Assembly: GCA_022563535.1 (NCBI GenBank)
Contig: JADFNE010000001.1
Coordinates: 85,964 to 149,963 of the forward strand
Direction: 5' to 3'
Source of the DNA: Myxococcales bacterium
Lineage (GTDB): Bacteria; Myxococcota_A; UBA9160; UBA4427
DNA: 64,000 nt
The notes beneath the pieces are model-generated. The model saw only the letters and a program-made list of their open reading frames with translations. It was not told where the DNA came from and did not search any database. Positions within the stretch are counted from its first letter, which is position 1. The number at the start of each line of letters is the position of its first letter. This document shows, one piece after another, positions 17,108 to 25,142 of this stretch. The translations under genes were made by a program, and so were the position numbers.

Positions 17108-17150
17108 TTCGGAGTGGCCTCAGTGAGCTCGGGCTCAGCCAATGCCCAGT

Positions 17151-17513
17151 TTAAAAGGGGACGTCGTCAAAGCCCGGCGGCGGTTCGTCGGGCAAGGGCG
17201 GTTCGTCACCACCGGGTCCGCCAGCCGCACTGGCGCGGTCGATGGTCCAGACGTCGAGACTGTTGAAGTACTTGATCTCGCCCTGCGGACTGTTCCATTC
17301 TCGGCCGCGCAGACTGAATTCGAGGCGCACATCGTCCCCCAGACCGAATGCGTCGAGGTTTTCGCAGCGGTCTCCCGTCAGCTGAAACAAGACGAGTTGC
17401 GGGTATTTGGGGTTGTCGGCGAGTTCGATCACGAATTCGCGCTTGCGGAAGCGTTCCGTGATCTGTTTGGCTTCGAAGATGGCGTGTAGTTTGCCGCGGA
17501 TTTCAATTCCCAT
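17151..17513 (-). CDS. DUF3127-family OB-fold-like protein with an SSB-type C-terminal tail
   Basis: 120 residues. The core (about 1-95) matches DUF3127: MGIEIRGKLHAIFEA, REFVIELADNPKYPQLVLFQ, GDRCENL, LGDDVRLEFSLRGREW and IKYFNSLDVWTID. It is followed by a Gly/Pro/acidic linker and ends FDDVPF. The last six residues mimic the DDDIPF tip of single-strand DNA-binding protein, which docks replication and repair enzymes. This suggests a DNA-binding role, though no function is established for the family. The frame is open to 17573; ATG 17513 fits the family's N-terminus, and ATG 17525 is also possible. It lies downstream of the hemolysin III gene. Confidence 0.75.
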   Translation of the reverse strand: MGIEIRGKLHAIFEAKQITERFRKREFVIELADNPKYPQLVLFQLTGDRCENLDAFGLGDDVRLEFSLRGREWNSPQGEIKYFNSLDVWTIDRASAAGGPGGDEPPLPDEPPPGFDDVPF

Positions 17514-17585
17514 GATCCGGAGCATAAGCGGATCTCGAATCGAATCCCAGTCCAGCGATGGGATTGTGGGCAAGCAAACGCAAAA

Positions 17586-18251
17586 TCACGCAGGCACGAC
17601 GAAGCCCAGGACTGCGCCGAAGTGGAATGCGCTCCCCGCAAGAACGAATCCGTGCCAGATCGCATGGTTGAAGGGCAGGCTGTCCCAGAGGTAGAAGGCG
17701 ATGCCCACCGTGTAGGACACCCCTCCCAGCACCAGCAGGATCGCACCGCCGGTTTCGACGCTCCCCAACAAGGGGCCCCCGGCGAAGACCATCATCCAGG
17801 CCATCAGGTTGTAGATCACCAGGGCCCCGAAGCGTCCCTCGCTTTTCTGAACGAATTCGTACGCGATTCCGATCGCCGCCAAGGTCCATTCTGCGGTCAA
17901 CAGGTACAACCCATCGGGCCACTGCATCTTGGCCAGGGTGAACGGGGTGTAGGTTCCGGCGATCAGGAAGTAGATCGCAAGGTGATCCATTCGCTGGAAG
18001 ATTCGTTTGCGCGCGGGTTGGTGGGAGCCGTGGTACAGGGTGGAGGCCGCATAGACGAGCACCAGGGATGCACTGAAGACGGTGCATCCAATGCCGTGCC
18101 ACACATCACCTCGAGTCCATGCGGCAGACACCAGGATCGCGGATCCGATCATACTGGCGATGAGCCCGAAACCGTGGGTCAGCGCGTGCACAAACTCTTC
18201 GCGTTCCTCGAGATCGATGATCTCCTGTGCCAGATCTACTGCACCACTCAA
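17586..18251 (-). CDS. Hemolysin III / PAQR-family membrane protein
   Basis: 221 residues with seven predicted membrane spans. The family signature is clear: EFVHALTHGFG in TM1, STLYHGSH after TM3, RMDHLAIYFLIAGTYTPF, and the closing HAIWHGFVLAGSAFHF. The conserved Ser, Asp and three His are the putative metal site of PAQR-type hydrolases. Bacterial members were named for haemolysis on overexpression, but their normal role is lipid- or membrane-related and unclear. It starts on TTG 18251; a GGAGG nine bases ahead supports this start. Confidence 0.9.
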   Translation of the reverse strand: MSGAVDLAQEIIDLEEREEFVHALTHGFGLIASMIGSAILVSAAWTRGDVWHGIGCTVFSASLVLVYAASTLYHGSHQPARKRIFQRMDHLAIYFLIAGTYTPFTLAKMQWPDGLYLLTAEWTLAAIGIAYEFVQKSEGRFGALVIYNLMAWMMVFAGGPLLGSVETGGAILLVLGGVSYTVGIAFYLWDSLPFNHAIWHGFVLAGSAFHFGAVLGFVVPA

Positions 18252-18494
18252 TGCGAGAAACCTCCAGACGTTGCTGTCTGATCGGTAGAACTGCGGTGAA
18301 ACTGTCGAAGGGAACGAAGGGAGTGTCGTCGCCAGGGAGAATCACTTTGCCGGCGATGGGAAACGAGAATCCGTACTGGGGCTCAACGGCTGCGGTCGCG
18401 GGCGCGAACGGAACACAGAAGGTGGAAGAATGGCCCGGGAAAAAGTTTTTCTTGATCGAGTCGAAGTCCGCCCGTTACCCGGGCATCGGGGCGA

Positions 18495-19505
18495 TCAGCG
18501 GGTCATCGCCGTTTCGATCAGGATCTCCGCGATGGCACTGCCCACCCAGGCCAGCGGTGGAATGACGACGTAGATCGCCATCCGGGAAAACGCAGTGGTA
18601 TCGAGGGGCCACTCGCGCGAGCGTTCAATCGACTTCCGTTGGCGCAACAGGTCGCTCAGATAGTGCAGTGAATCTGCTTTGAGTTCGCGGTCTGCCGCCG
18701 CGATGGCCGCATTCAGTTTCTCGAGCGCCCGTTTCTTGGCTGCACGCACGTTCTGCCGGATTCCGAGCATGGGCAGCAACAGCAGTACGAACGCCGCTGG
18801 CAGGCCCACCGCAAAGGCGTTGCGATAGTTGACCCAGCGTAACTCGGCGTCGAGAGATTGGAACACCGTAAAGGTCAAGGTGATGGTGACGATCGCCAGG
18901 CTGAGCGTGCCGATCCGACCAAAAGGAAGCAGCGAGTCGGGACGCAGGAGGTCAACCTTTGCATGCTGTCGGCCAAGTTGACCCAGTGAGTTCGAATTGA
19001 GAATATTGCGTACCAAGACGTGGGCCACTACCAACCATACGGCGAGGTTCCCGATGACGATGCTGAGCGAAGCAAACATCGTCGGCTGTCCGAGGTCGTT
19101 CACGATCGGATTCCACGGAATGTTAAAACAGCCAAAGACCACGCCCAGGATCGACACCGCAATGTTCTGAGAGGAACTCAGCGAGAAAACCTTCATTCGC
19201 AAGGGTGCGGTCGTTTCTCGGGACAGCGTGCCGGATTCAATCAACTGGTCCAAGGTGACGTGAGTCTGGCGTTTCGCGTAGCGCGAGGCTGCGAACAGGA
19301 ACGCAATCGTCGTCGAAAGAGCGAGGACGGTTCCGGTCGCTCGAATGGGGTCCATCCAAAAACCCGCGGACTCTTCAAGAGACAATGTTCCGGACAGCCA
19401 GAAAAAGACGAGCAGCAGTGAGAGCGAAAGCATCCCCAGGGCGAGCGGCGACAGCGAGTCGGCTGTGCGCTTCACGGATTGGGCTGCGGTTGTCGTCTCG
19501 GCCAT
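18495..19505 (-). CDS. Hypothetical polytopic membrane protein
   Basis: 336 residues with about seven hydrophobic segments (for example ALGMLSLSLLLVFFWLSG, VLALSTTIAFLFAAS, MFASLSIVIGNLAVWLVVAH, IGTLSLAIVTITLTFTVF, LPAAFVLLLLPMLGI) and a charged helical stretch of about 60 residues (RAAKKRALEKLNAAIAAADR) before the last span. No family is recognised. It is the last gene of a tight operon: its ATG lies seven bases after the stop of the UreH-like transporter gene, which itself overlaps the zinc-ribbon gene. Its job is therefore probably linked to theirs. Confidence 0.75.
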   Translation of the reverse strand: MAETTTAAQSVKRTADSLSPLALGMLSLSLLLVFFWLSGTLSLEESAGFWMDPIRATGTVLALSTTIAFLFAASRYAKRQTHVTLDQLIESGTLSRETTAPLRMKVFSLSSSQNIAVSILGVVFGCFNIPWNPIVNDLGQPTMFASLSIVIGNLAVWLVVAHVLVRNILNSNSLGQLGRQHAKVDLLRPDSLLPFGRIGTLSLAIVTITLTFTVFQSLDAELRWVNYRNAFAVGLPAAFVLLLLPMLGIRQNVRAAKKRALEKLNAAIAAADRELKADSLHYLSDLLRQRKSIERSREWPLDTTAFSRMAIYVVIPPLAWVGSAIAEILIETAMTR

Positions 19506-19512
19506 TTCGGAA

Positions 19513-20226
19513 TTAGAGTTCGAGCCCGATCACCATCAGCCCAGACGCCGCAACGGCGGCGCCGGCCATGGCGTGGGCGTAGCGTTCTGCGGCGCCGAAC
19601 CGGATTTTTCGCGCACCCAGCAGGCCCACGGTCGTGACGACCAACATGGTCGCGACCGTGACGATTCCAAATACCAGAATGGTGGCCAGGGCGATGTCCC
19701 AGCGACCACGGCTGGCCGGCAGCATGAACATCGGGATCAGCGGCTCGCAGGGCCCCAGCACGAAGAGCAAGAAGAGCGCCCAAAAAGTTCTGGGTTGCGC
19801 GGGATCGTCGTTGCTGTGATCGTGGGGTGTCGTTCCGTGGCGATGCAGGTGAACCTGGTCACCGTGGGCATGGGGGAGGTAGCCCGACGATTTGACCAGT
19901 GCGCGCCGCAAACCCCAGGCAAGATAGGCGAGGCCGAAGAGGACCATCGCCCAGGCCGCAAAGTTCCCGCGACTCGATTCCAGGGCTTCGATGTTTCCAA
20001 TCGCCGCACCGGCCGCAAGTCCGAGTGTTCCGAGCAGCGCCGAGCCCATCACATGGGCGACGCCGCACGCCGCGACGGTCGCGAGGGTTCGACGCAGGCT
20101 CCAGTTCTGGACTCTCGCCAAGGTGACGAAGGGTACCCAGTGGTCGGGACCGAGCAGGGTGTGGACGAATCCGATCGCGGCCGCGGCCGTGAGCACACTG
20201 ATCGCGAGGCCGTCGGAGAGGTCCAT
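19513..20226 (-). CDS. UreH/TauE-like (nickel/cobalt-efflux-type) membrane transporter with His-rich loop
   Basis: 237 residues, six or so membrane spans. The first carries GFVHTLLGPDHWVPF, the H-x4-GPDH block of the UreH/NicO/RcnA-like group. A cytosolic or periplasmic loop near residues 130-150 is a His cluster (HAHGDQVHLHRHG, PHDHS), typical of metal-handling transporters. LLFVLGPCEPLIPMF in a later span resembles the second conserved block of the sulfite-exporter TauE/UreH family. The ATG overlaps the TGA of the zinc-ribbon gene (ATGA), so the two are translationally coupled. A divalent-metal substrate is likely but not proven. Confidence 0.75.
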   Translation of the reverse strand: MDLSDGLAISVLTAAAAIGFVHTLLGPDHWVPFVTLARVQNWSLRRTLATVAACGVAHVMGSALLGTLGLAAGAAIGNIEALESSRGNFAAWAMVLFGLAYLAWGLRRALVKSSGYLPHAHGDQVHLHRHGTTPHDHSNDDPAQPRTFWALFLLFVLGPCEPLIPMFMLPASRGRWDIALATILVFGIVTVATMLVVTTVGLLGARKIRFGAAERYAHAMAGAAVAASGLMVIGLEL

Positions 20227-20717
20227 CACGCGAAGTTGAGTCCGCAGTCTGGACACTCGAGTGCGTCGATCTGGAGTGGGCTCTCACACGCGGGACAGAC
20301 TTCATCGGCAGTCGCATCGGGCGCGGCTTCCTCTGCTGCTTCTCCGCGAATGTGCGCGAAAACAGCAGTGTCGATCGCCATTGCCTTCTCGAGAGTGTTT
20401 GGGAGTACCCAGGTCCCGAAGACATCGACGCCGTCAAATTTTCCCCGGGCGATTCCTCCGTCGGCTTCGCTGCGCGTGTCGGGCTCTACCCGATGGCGAA
20501 TCTCCACTTCTTCGAGTGCCGCCGACAGTGCGCGGGTCCAAGGAAGCGGGCCGACACGCACGCATTCGAGTTCCGCTGTGGGCGGAAACTCTGCTGGAGC
20601 CGTTGGGATTTCAAGTTCGTCGGGGAACACCAGCGGCACCCTGCAGTCGACGCATTCGCTCGGGACGAGAGTGTATTCCTCCCCGCATTCTGGACAGATC
20701 TTGACCTGATGAGACAT
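20226..20717 (-). CDS. Double zinc-ribbon protein (DUF2007-like middle)
   Basis: 163 residues. There is a CxxC zinc knuckle pair at each end: CPECGEEY...CVDC near residues 8-25 and CPACESPL...CPDC near residues 142-158. Between them, a domain of about 80 residues (VRVGPLPWTRALSAALEEVEI...GVDVFGTWVLPNTLEKAMAI) resembles DUF2007-type signal-transducing domains. It is cytosolic. The stop overlaps the start of the UreH-like transporter gene, giving a three-gene operon with the downstream membrane protein. It could sense or deliver metal for the transporter, but that is inference. Confidence 0.75.
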   Translation of the reverse strand: MSHQVKICPECGEEYTLVPSECVDCRVPLVFPDELEIPTAPAEFPPTAELECVRVGPLPWTRALSAALEEVEIRHRVEPDTRSEADGGIARGKFDGVDVFGTWVLPNTLEKAMAIDTAVFAHIRGEAAEEAAPDATADEVCPACESPLQIDALECPDCGLNFA

Positions 20718-21059
20718 TCCCGGCTCCAGCTCGTTTCAATAAACATGCAAAGCTTACGAGATTGCGCAGCGAGATGCAGCGCAACCCGCACCAGCCTTAC
20801 TCAAGGGTCGGTTCCAATTCCATCAGCTCGAGGCCTGTGTTCGGATTCGAGTGACGATCATCACAGTCTATTTGGAAGAATCCGACGAGAAGGGTGATCT
20901 CGACACCGGGCCAGGGCCAGCAGGACGTCGATTCGCCGGATCGCTGCGACTTTTGTCCCGAGCGGACTCAACCCAATCGCGCAGCCGGTCGATCTCTATG
21001 CCGAGACCCCCTGTGTTGGAAACCAACTTGAGAACCATGTTGAGAAAGGGAGTACGAAG
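20718..21059. other. Divergent intergenic region between the zinc-ribbon operon and the beta-barrel gene
   Basis: 342 bp without a convincing gene. It must hold the promoters of both flanking genes. I see a GGGAG ribosome site ahead of the beta-barrel ATG but no convincing sigma-70 boxes, no RNA gene and no long inverted repeat. Confidence 0.5.
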
Positions 21060-21695
21060 ATGAAGTTTTTTCCCGTGGCAAGCCGACTCGCTTTGCTCGT
21101 CGGTCTCTTCACTGTCTTGCTTCCTCAGCTCGCAGCCGCTGGCGGCGTCGGGGCGTATTTCGATTTTTCACGCGGAGACCAGACGGTCAAACTGTCGTTC
21201 GGCGATCAGAGCTTCAATAACGACCGGTTCGGAGTTGGGGTTGTGCTCGATACGAACGTGGCGCGCAACGAACTGCTCAACGTGCGCGTGAGTCTCGGGT
21301 ATGTGTACACCGATAATACGGTCGGCGACAAAGCACACGGGGGCGCGTTCGACCTCGGGATCGGTGCGGGTTTCTGGCGTACTCCCAAGTTCCGTCTCTG
21401 GGCGGCTCCCATCGCTCATATTGGGGTCGACTATTACGATAGTTCGGGGGCGCAGATATTGGATCTCGGGTTCGGTGGGGGACTGCGAATCGGGCTCAAC
21501 TGGCACGTCAGTCCTCGCGTTTCGGTATCGCCCTCGATTGCGTATCAGTATCTATACATTCGCGAGACCTTCACCGACGATTTTGGCAAGAATCAAGATA
21601 ACGGTAGTGAGCAACTCATCACTGCACGCTTCACGTTCTTGTTCCGCGATCTCCGTGATGTGTACCGGACTCGGCCACGCTCCCGATCCCGGTGA
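21060..21695 (+). CDS. Outer-membrane beta-barrel protein, paralogue 1
   Basis: 211 residues with a Sec signal (MKFFPVASRLALLVGLFTVL, cleavage near LAAAGG) and then alternating amphipathic strands ended by aromatic residues (GAYFDFSRG, VRVSLGYVYTD, FRLWAAPIAHIGVDYYDSS, LRIGLNWHVSPRVSVSPSIAYQYLYI, ITARFTFLF). This is the layout of an eight-to-ten-strand barrel of the OmpW/OMP_b-brl type. The function is unknown. GGGAG sits ahead of ATG. It is a paralogue of the next gene: both share RNELLN/GNELLN followed by a Gly-Tyr strand, and SISxxYxxxYL strands. Confidence 0.75.
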   Translation: MKFFPVASRLALLVGLFTVLLPQLAAAGGVGAYFDFSRGDQTVKLSFGDQSFNNDRFGVGVVLDTNVARNELLNVRVSLGYVYTDNTVGDKAHGGAFDLGIGAGFWRTPKFRLWAAPIAHIGVDYYDSSGAQILDLGFGGGLRIGLNWHVSPRVSVSPSIAYQYLYIRETFTDDFGKNQDNGSEQLITARFTFLFRDLRDVYRTRPRSRSR

Positions 21696-21754
21696 AAGCA
21701 GATCTACGCGTCGGCAGCCGCCCCTTCCGCCCGACAGCGAGAGCATCTGAATTT

Positions 21755-21771
21755 CACATAGTACACATAGT
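21755..21771. repeat. Tandem 8-bp direct repeat CACATAGT (9-bp period)
   Basis: CACATAGT occurs twice, separated by a single A, immediately upstream of the -35 box of the promoter of the second beta-barrel gene. The position is that of an activator or response-regulator half-site pair. No binding protein can be named. Confidence 0.5.
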
Positions 21772-21774
21772 CGA

Positions 21775-21804
21775 TTGACTTCAATTCGCAGTGTGATTTA
21801 TCAT
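21775..21804 (+). promoter_or_regulatory. Predicted sigma-70-like promoter of beta-barrel paralogue 2
   Basis: TTGACT (21775-21780) and TATCAT (21799-21804) with an 18-bp spacer, each matching five of six consensus bases. The predicted leader is about 30 nt and ends in a GGAGG ribosome site (21828-21832) nine bases before ATG 21842. Confidence 0.55.
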
Positions 21805-21841
21805 CGGCTTCCCGACGGACACGGAGCGGAGGAAGACTTTG

Positions 21842-22474
21842 ATGCGAATGAAGACGAGTCCCTTGTGGCGATTTGCGCTTTGTCTGGCGTTGCTGGGGCT
21901 GGGGTTGCAGCCGGGGACGGCCCGTGCCGGTGGCTACGGGGGTTACCTGGAGGGCGATCTTACGTTCGCCAAGCTCAAGGACGGCGACCTTCACCGGGAC
22001 TTCGATGCCATGATGGGCGGTCTGGGTTTGCTCTACGACGGCAACATCGCCGGGAATGAACTGCTCAACTATCGACTCGCCTTCGGCTATCGGCTGGGAC
22101 GTCGCATCATCGATGGACAGCGCAACGAAACGGTAAACGGCCTTACCTTCGATCAAACCCTCGGATTCGGGCTGTTGCGCAATTCGCGGATCCGAATCTG
22201 GGGCGGACCTTCTCTGCGCATCGATGTCGATTGGTATTCCAGCTCGGGAGACCGCGACATTGTGGACGCCTCGATCGGCGTGGGGCCGCGAGTCGGGATC
22301 AACTATCACCTGAATGACCGGATCTCGCTCACGACCTCGATCGCTTATCACTTCATGTACTTGTCCGAGAACATCGAATCGAATGGAGCCAACGAGACGT
22401 TCGACGGCCCCCAACACATCGTCGGCTTGCGAGTGGGTGTGCTCTGGCGAGGCGAAGACGATCTTTGGAAATAG
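21842..22474 (+). CDS. Outer-membrane beta-barrel protein, paralogue 2
   Basis: 210 residues with a Sec signal ending TARAGG, then barrel strands: YGGYLEGDLTFAKL, NYRLAFGYRLGRRII, IRIWGGPSLRIDVDWYSSSG, ASIGVGPRVGINYHLNDRISLTTSIAYHFMYL and IVGLRVGVLW. The strand order and the shared blocks GNELLNYR and YSSSGD show it is a paralogue of the preceding barrel. It has its own promoter and GGAGG site, so it is likely regulated separately. A TTG at 21839 and an ATG at 21848 are alternative starts. It converges on the BAX-inhibitor-1 gene. Confidence 0.75.
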   Translation: MRMKTSPLWRFALCLALLGLGLQPGTARAGGYGGYLEGDLTFAKLKDGDLHRDFDAMMGGLGLLYDGNIAGNELLNYRLAFGYRLGRRIIDGQRNETVNGLTFDQTLGFGLLRNSRIRIWGGPSLRIDVDWYSSSGDRDIVDASIGVGPRVGINYHLNDRISLTTSIAYHFMYLSENIESNGANETFDGPQHIVGLRVGVLWRGEDDLWK

Positions 22475-22504
22475 ACGATCTCTGGGGCGAGTAGAAGTGC
22501 GGGT

Positions 22505-23209
22505 TCAGTCGCGCGACGACATGAAGATCCGCAACACGTACCAGAACATCATGGCCACCGAAGCGAATAGCCGAAGCGCCGCGCCGACGTAGCGATCTTC
22601 TGGGTACTCGCGCAGGATGTTCGACGTGTCGTACAAGATCGAAGCACCCGCCAGGCCCACCATCGCTACTGAAAAGAACGTTCCCAATTCGAACCCGAAC
22701 AACACCGAACTCACGATGGCGACCATCGCGATGATGCCGCCAAACATCATCGCGCTGCGCAGGAACGAAAAATCCTTGCGGGTGATGAATGCCACTGCGG
22801 TCAAGCCGGCAAAGCCTGCCATCGTGACGAAAGCGGCATTCTGGATCACGCCCGGGAAACTCGTGTTGGCGATGTAGAGCATTGGAACGAAGATGATCCC
22901 TTCGAAGACCACGAACCCCGCGAGGGCTGCGTACTGCGCGCCAATGCTTTTGGAGGTATGGGCCACTCGGGTGGCGACCCAACTCACGAGGATGAAGCCA
23001 CCCAGTACGATCAACCACGATCCACCGAGCAAAGTCTGGGCGATCGGTTCCGCCAGACCGGATGAAAACAGCCAGACCTCAAACAGGGTAAAAGCGACGA
23101 TGGCGCCCATCAGGTGGTTGTAGGTCTTGCTGATGAATGCAGCTCGAGTGGCCGTGTCGCGCTGGCCGATCGGGATGGGTTGGCTGTAAACGTCGAAGCT
23201 ATTGCTCAT
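22505..23209 (-). CDS. BAX inhibitor-1/YccA family membrane protein
   Basis: 234 residues with seven membrane spans after a short polar N-terminus (MSNSFDVYSQPIPIGQRDTA). Family marks are FISKTYNHLMGAIVAFTLFE, the central GFVVFEGIIFVP, and the closing LYDTSNILREYPEDRYVGAALRLFASV with its conserved acidic pair (the pH-sensing di-aspartyl region of YetJ-type calcium leak channels). It sits in the inner membrane. The start at ATG 23209 is supported by a GAGGA site; the longer frame to 23356 adds a non-family leader. Confidence 0.92.
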   Translation of the reverse strand: MSNSFDVYSQPIPIGQRDTATRAAFISKTYNHLMGAIVAFTLFEVWLFSSGLAEPIAQTLLGGSWLIVLGGFILVSWVATRVAHTSKSIGAQYAALAGFVVFEGIIFVPMLYIANTSFPGVIQNAAFVTMAGFAGLTAVAFITRKDFSFLRSAMMFGGIIAMVAIVSSVLFGFELGTFFSVAMVGLAGASILYDTSNILREYPEDRYVGAALRLFASVAMMFWYVLRIFMSSRD

Positions 23210-23394
23210 GGATGCGTCCTCGTTGCGTGAGAGCCGCTGCTCTTGCCTCCAGCATACTTTAGCTTGCGCTGCTCTACGACTTTCTGATCGGTTGGAGGTC
23301 GCCCGAAGTAAAGCCCCCTGCGCAGGGTCAAAACTATGCGAAACTGGGCGGCGCACAGAAGATCGGAAAATCTAAAGATCGAAAGGAGAGCAGG

Positions 23395-24108
23395 ATGTCG
23401 GATCGCGACCCGAAAACCGCGAAAGCGCTCGAAGAACATTGGTCCGCGACCAAGACCAGCAACAACGAAATGTGGCAAGAGAAGCGCCGTCTCGCGGCGG
23501 CGATGAGGCTCGTGATCGAGCGACTGGTTCCCAGCAATGCGCCCACCGAAGAGCTGAGGACGGCCGCCGACGGTCTCGAACGCTATGCCGAGGCCTTGCG
23601 CGCGCACCCGCGCCTGGAAACGGGGATGGGGCATTCTGAATCTGCAACCGCCGGAAACATCGGAGCGTTCTTCGACCAAAGTCCGATGATCGGGCTTGCG
23701 AATCCGCTGGCGCCGCCAATCACCATTGGCAGATCGGGTGAACGAACTGCATTTGCCACAGTCCGCTTCGGTTCGGCCTACGAGGGACCTCCCGGAACGG
23801 TGCACGGTGGATACGTGGCGGCTGCCTTCGACGAAGTGCTCGGATTCGTGCAATCGCTGTCGGGTAATCCGGGAATGACCGGGACGCTGACCGTTCGCTA
23901 TCGCAAGCCGACGCCACTGCACGAAGAGCTGAAATTTGAGGCCGAGTGGGTTCGTAGCGAGGGGCGCAAGATCTTTTGCGAAGGCAAAGTTTTCGCGGAT
24001 GGTGTGCTGACGGCCGAAGCTGAGGCCATCTTTGTAAGCATCCCGGTAGAACGCATGAAGGAGCTGATGAAGCAACGTCAGGCACGGGAACAGGAACGCT
24101 TGGGCTGA
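23395..24108 (+). CDS. PaaI-like hotdog-fold thioesterase family protein
   Basis: 237 residues. The C-terminal 130 residues form the hotdog domain: GPPGTVHGGYVAAAFDEVLGF (HGG motif plus the catalytic Asp/Glu region), then strands TLTVRYRKPTPLHEELKFEAEW and GRKIFCEGKVFADGVLTAEAEAIFV. The first 100 residues are helical and charged, as in mycobacterial-type long hotdog thioesterases. It probably cleaves an acyl-CoA. GGAG precedes the ATG. It lies 64 bases ahead of hemF on the same strand. Confidence 0.85.
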   Translation: MSDRDPKTAKALEEHWSATKTSNNEMWQEKRRLAAAMRLVIERLVPSNAPTEELRTAADGLERYAEALRAHPRLETGMGHSESATAGNIGAFFDQSPMIGLANPLAPPITIGRSGERTAFATVRFGSAYEGPPGTVHGGYVAAAFDEVLGFVQSLSGNPGMTGTLTVRYRKPTPLHEELKFEAEWVRSEGRKIFCEGKVFADGVLTAEAEAIFVSIPVERMKELMKQRQAREQERLG

Positions 24109-24172
24109 GTTCCAGCGCGACGGCGAGGGATCGTCGACAGACTGCTAGACTGCGCGGCGGAGGAATTGCGAG

Positions 24173-25135
24173 GTGTCGAAACCCAACGAGTCGGCCGCCG
24201 ATCTGGATCTGGTGCGAGGTGAATTGATCGCCCTGCAGGAACGGATTTGCGATGCGCTCGAAGCCGAAGACGGAGCCGCCCGATTTGGGCGCGAAGAACT
24301 GCCGAGGCCGGGGGGCGGATTGTCCAGGCCCTGGGTCCTGTCGGACGGCGAGGTGATCGAGCGCGCGGCCGTCAACTTTACCCACACGACCGGCTCGCAA
24401 ATGCCGGCTGCCGCCACCGAGCGCCGTCCGGAACTCGCAGGATGCGACTATCACGCGGTCTCGATCTCGCTGATCGTGCATCCCCGCAACCCCTATGCTC
24501 CGACCAGCCACGCAAACTTCCGCTTCTTTATCGCAGAGAGCCCAGCGGCAGGCGAGAGCGGCGCAGGCTCGGACCCGATCTGGTGGTTCGGTGGTGGCTA
24601 CGACCTCACGCCGTACTACGGGTTTGCAGAGGACGCGGTTCATTGGCATCGCAGCGCCCGGGATGCCTGTGCTCCCCACGGTTCGGATCTCTACGCGAAG
24701 CTGAAGAAAGATTGCGACACCTACTTCTATCTGCCCCACCGCGGAGAAGCCCGGGGAATTGGCGGGCTGTTCTTTGACGATCTGGCCGATGGCGGGTTCG
24801 AGCGCTGCCATGCACTCTGGTACGGGATTGCCGATTCGTTTCTGGACGCCTATCGACCCATTTTGGCAGCTCGCAAGAACACTCCCTACGGCGATCGCGA
24901 ACGGGACTTCCAGCAAATTCGCCGCGGCCGCTACGTCGAGTTCAATCTGCTCTACGATCGAGGTACACGCTTCGGACTCGAGGCGGGTGCCCGACCCGAA
25001 TCCGTGCTCGCCTCGCTCCCACCGACCGTGCAATGGCGTTACGACTTCAAACCCGAACCCGGAAGCCCCGAGGCAGCGCTCTGCGAAGAGTTCCTGGCGC
25101 CGAAAGACTGGTTGTCGGACGAAAGGGAGGCTTGA
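24173..25135 (+). CDS. hemF: Oxygen-dependent coproporphyrinogen III oxidase
   Basis: 320 residues, the usual length. HemF signatures are present: NPYAPTSHANFRFF with the catalytic His, DPIWWFGGGYDLTPYY, HRGEARGIGGLFFDDL, RGRYVEFNLLYDRGTRFGL, and near the end SLPPTVQWRYDF. It converts coproporphyrinogen III to protoporphyrinogen IX in haem synthesis using O2, which marks the host as aerobic. It starts on GTG 24173 with GGAGG upstream. A small membrane protein gene follows seven bases later. Confidence 0.95.
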   Translation: MSKPNESAADLDLVRGELIALQERICDALEAEDGAARFGREELPRPGGGLSRPWVLSDGEVIERAAVNFTHTTGSQMPAAATERRPELAGCDYHAVSISLIVHPRNPYAPTSHANFRFFIAESPAAGESGAGSDPIWWFGGGYDLTPYYGFAEDAVHWHRSARDACAPHGSDLYAKLKKDCDTYFYLPHRGEARGIGGLFFDDLADGGFERCHALWYGIADSFLDAYRPILAARKNTPYGDRERDFQQIRRGRYVEFNLLYDRGTRFGLEAGARPESVLASLPPTVQWRYDFKPEPGSPEAALCEEFLAPKDWLSDEREA

Positions 25136-25142
25136 CGCCGAA

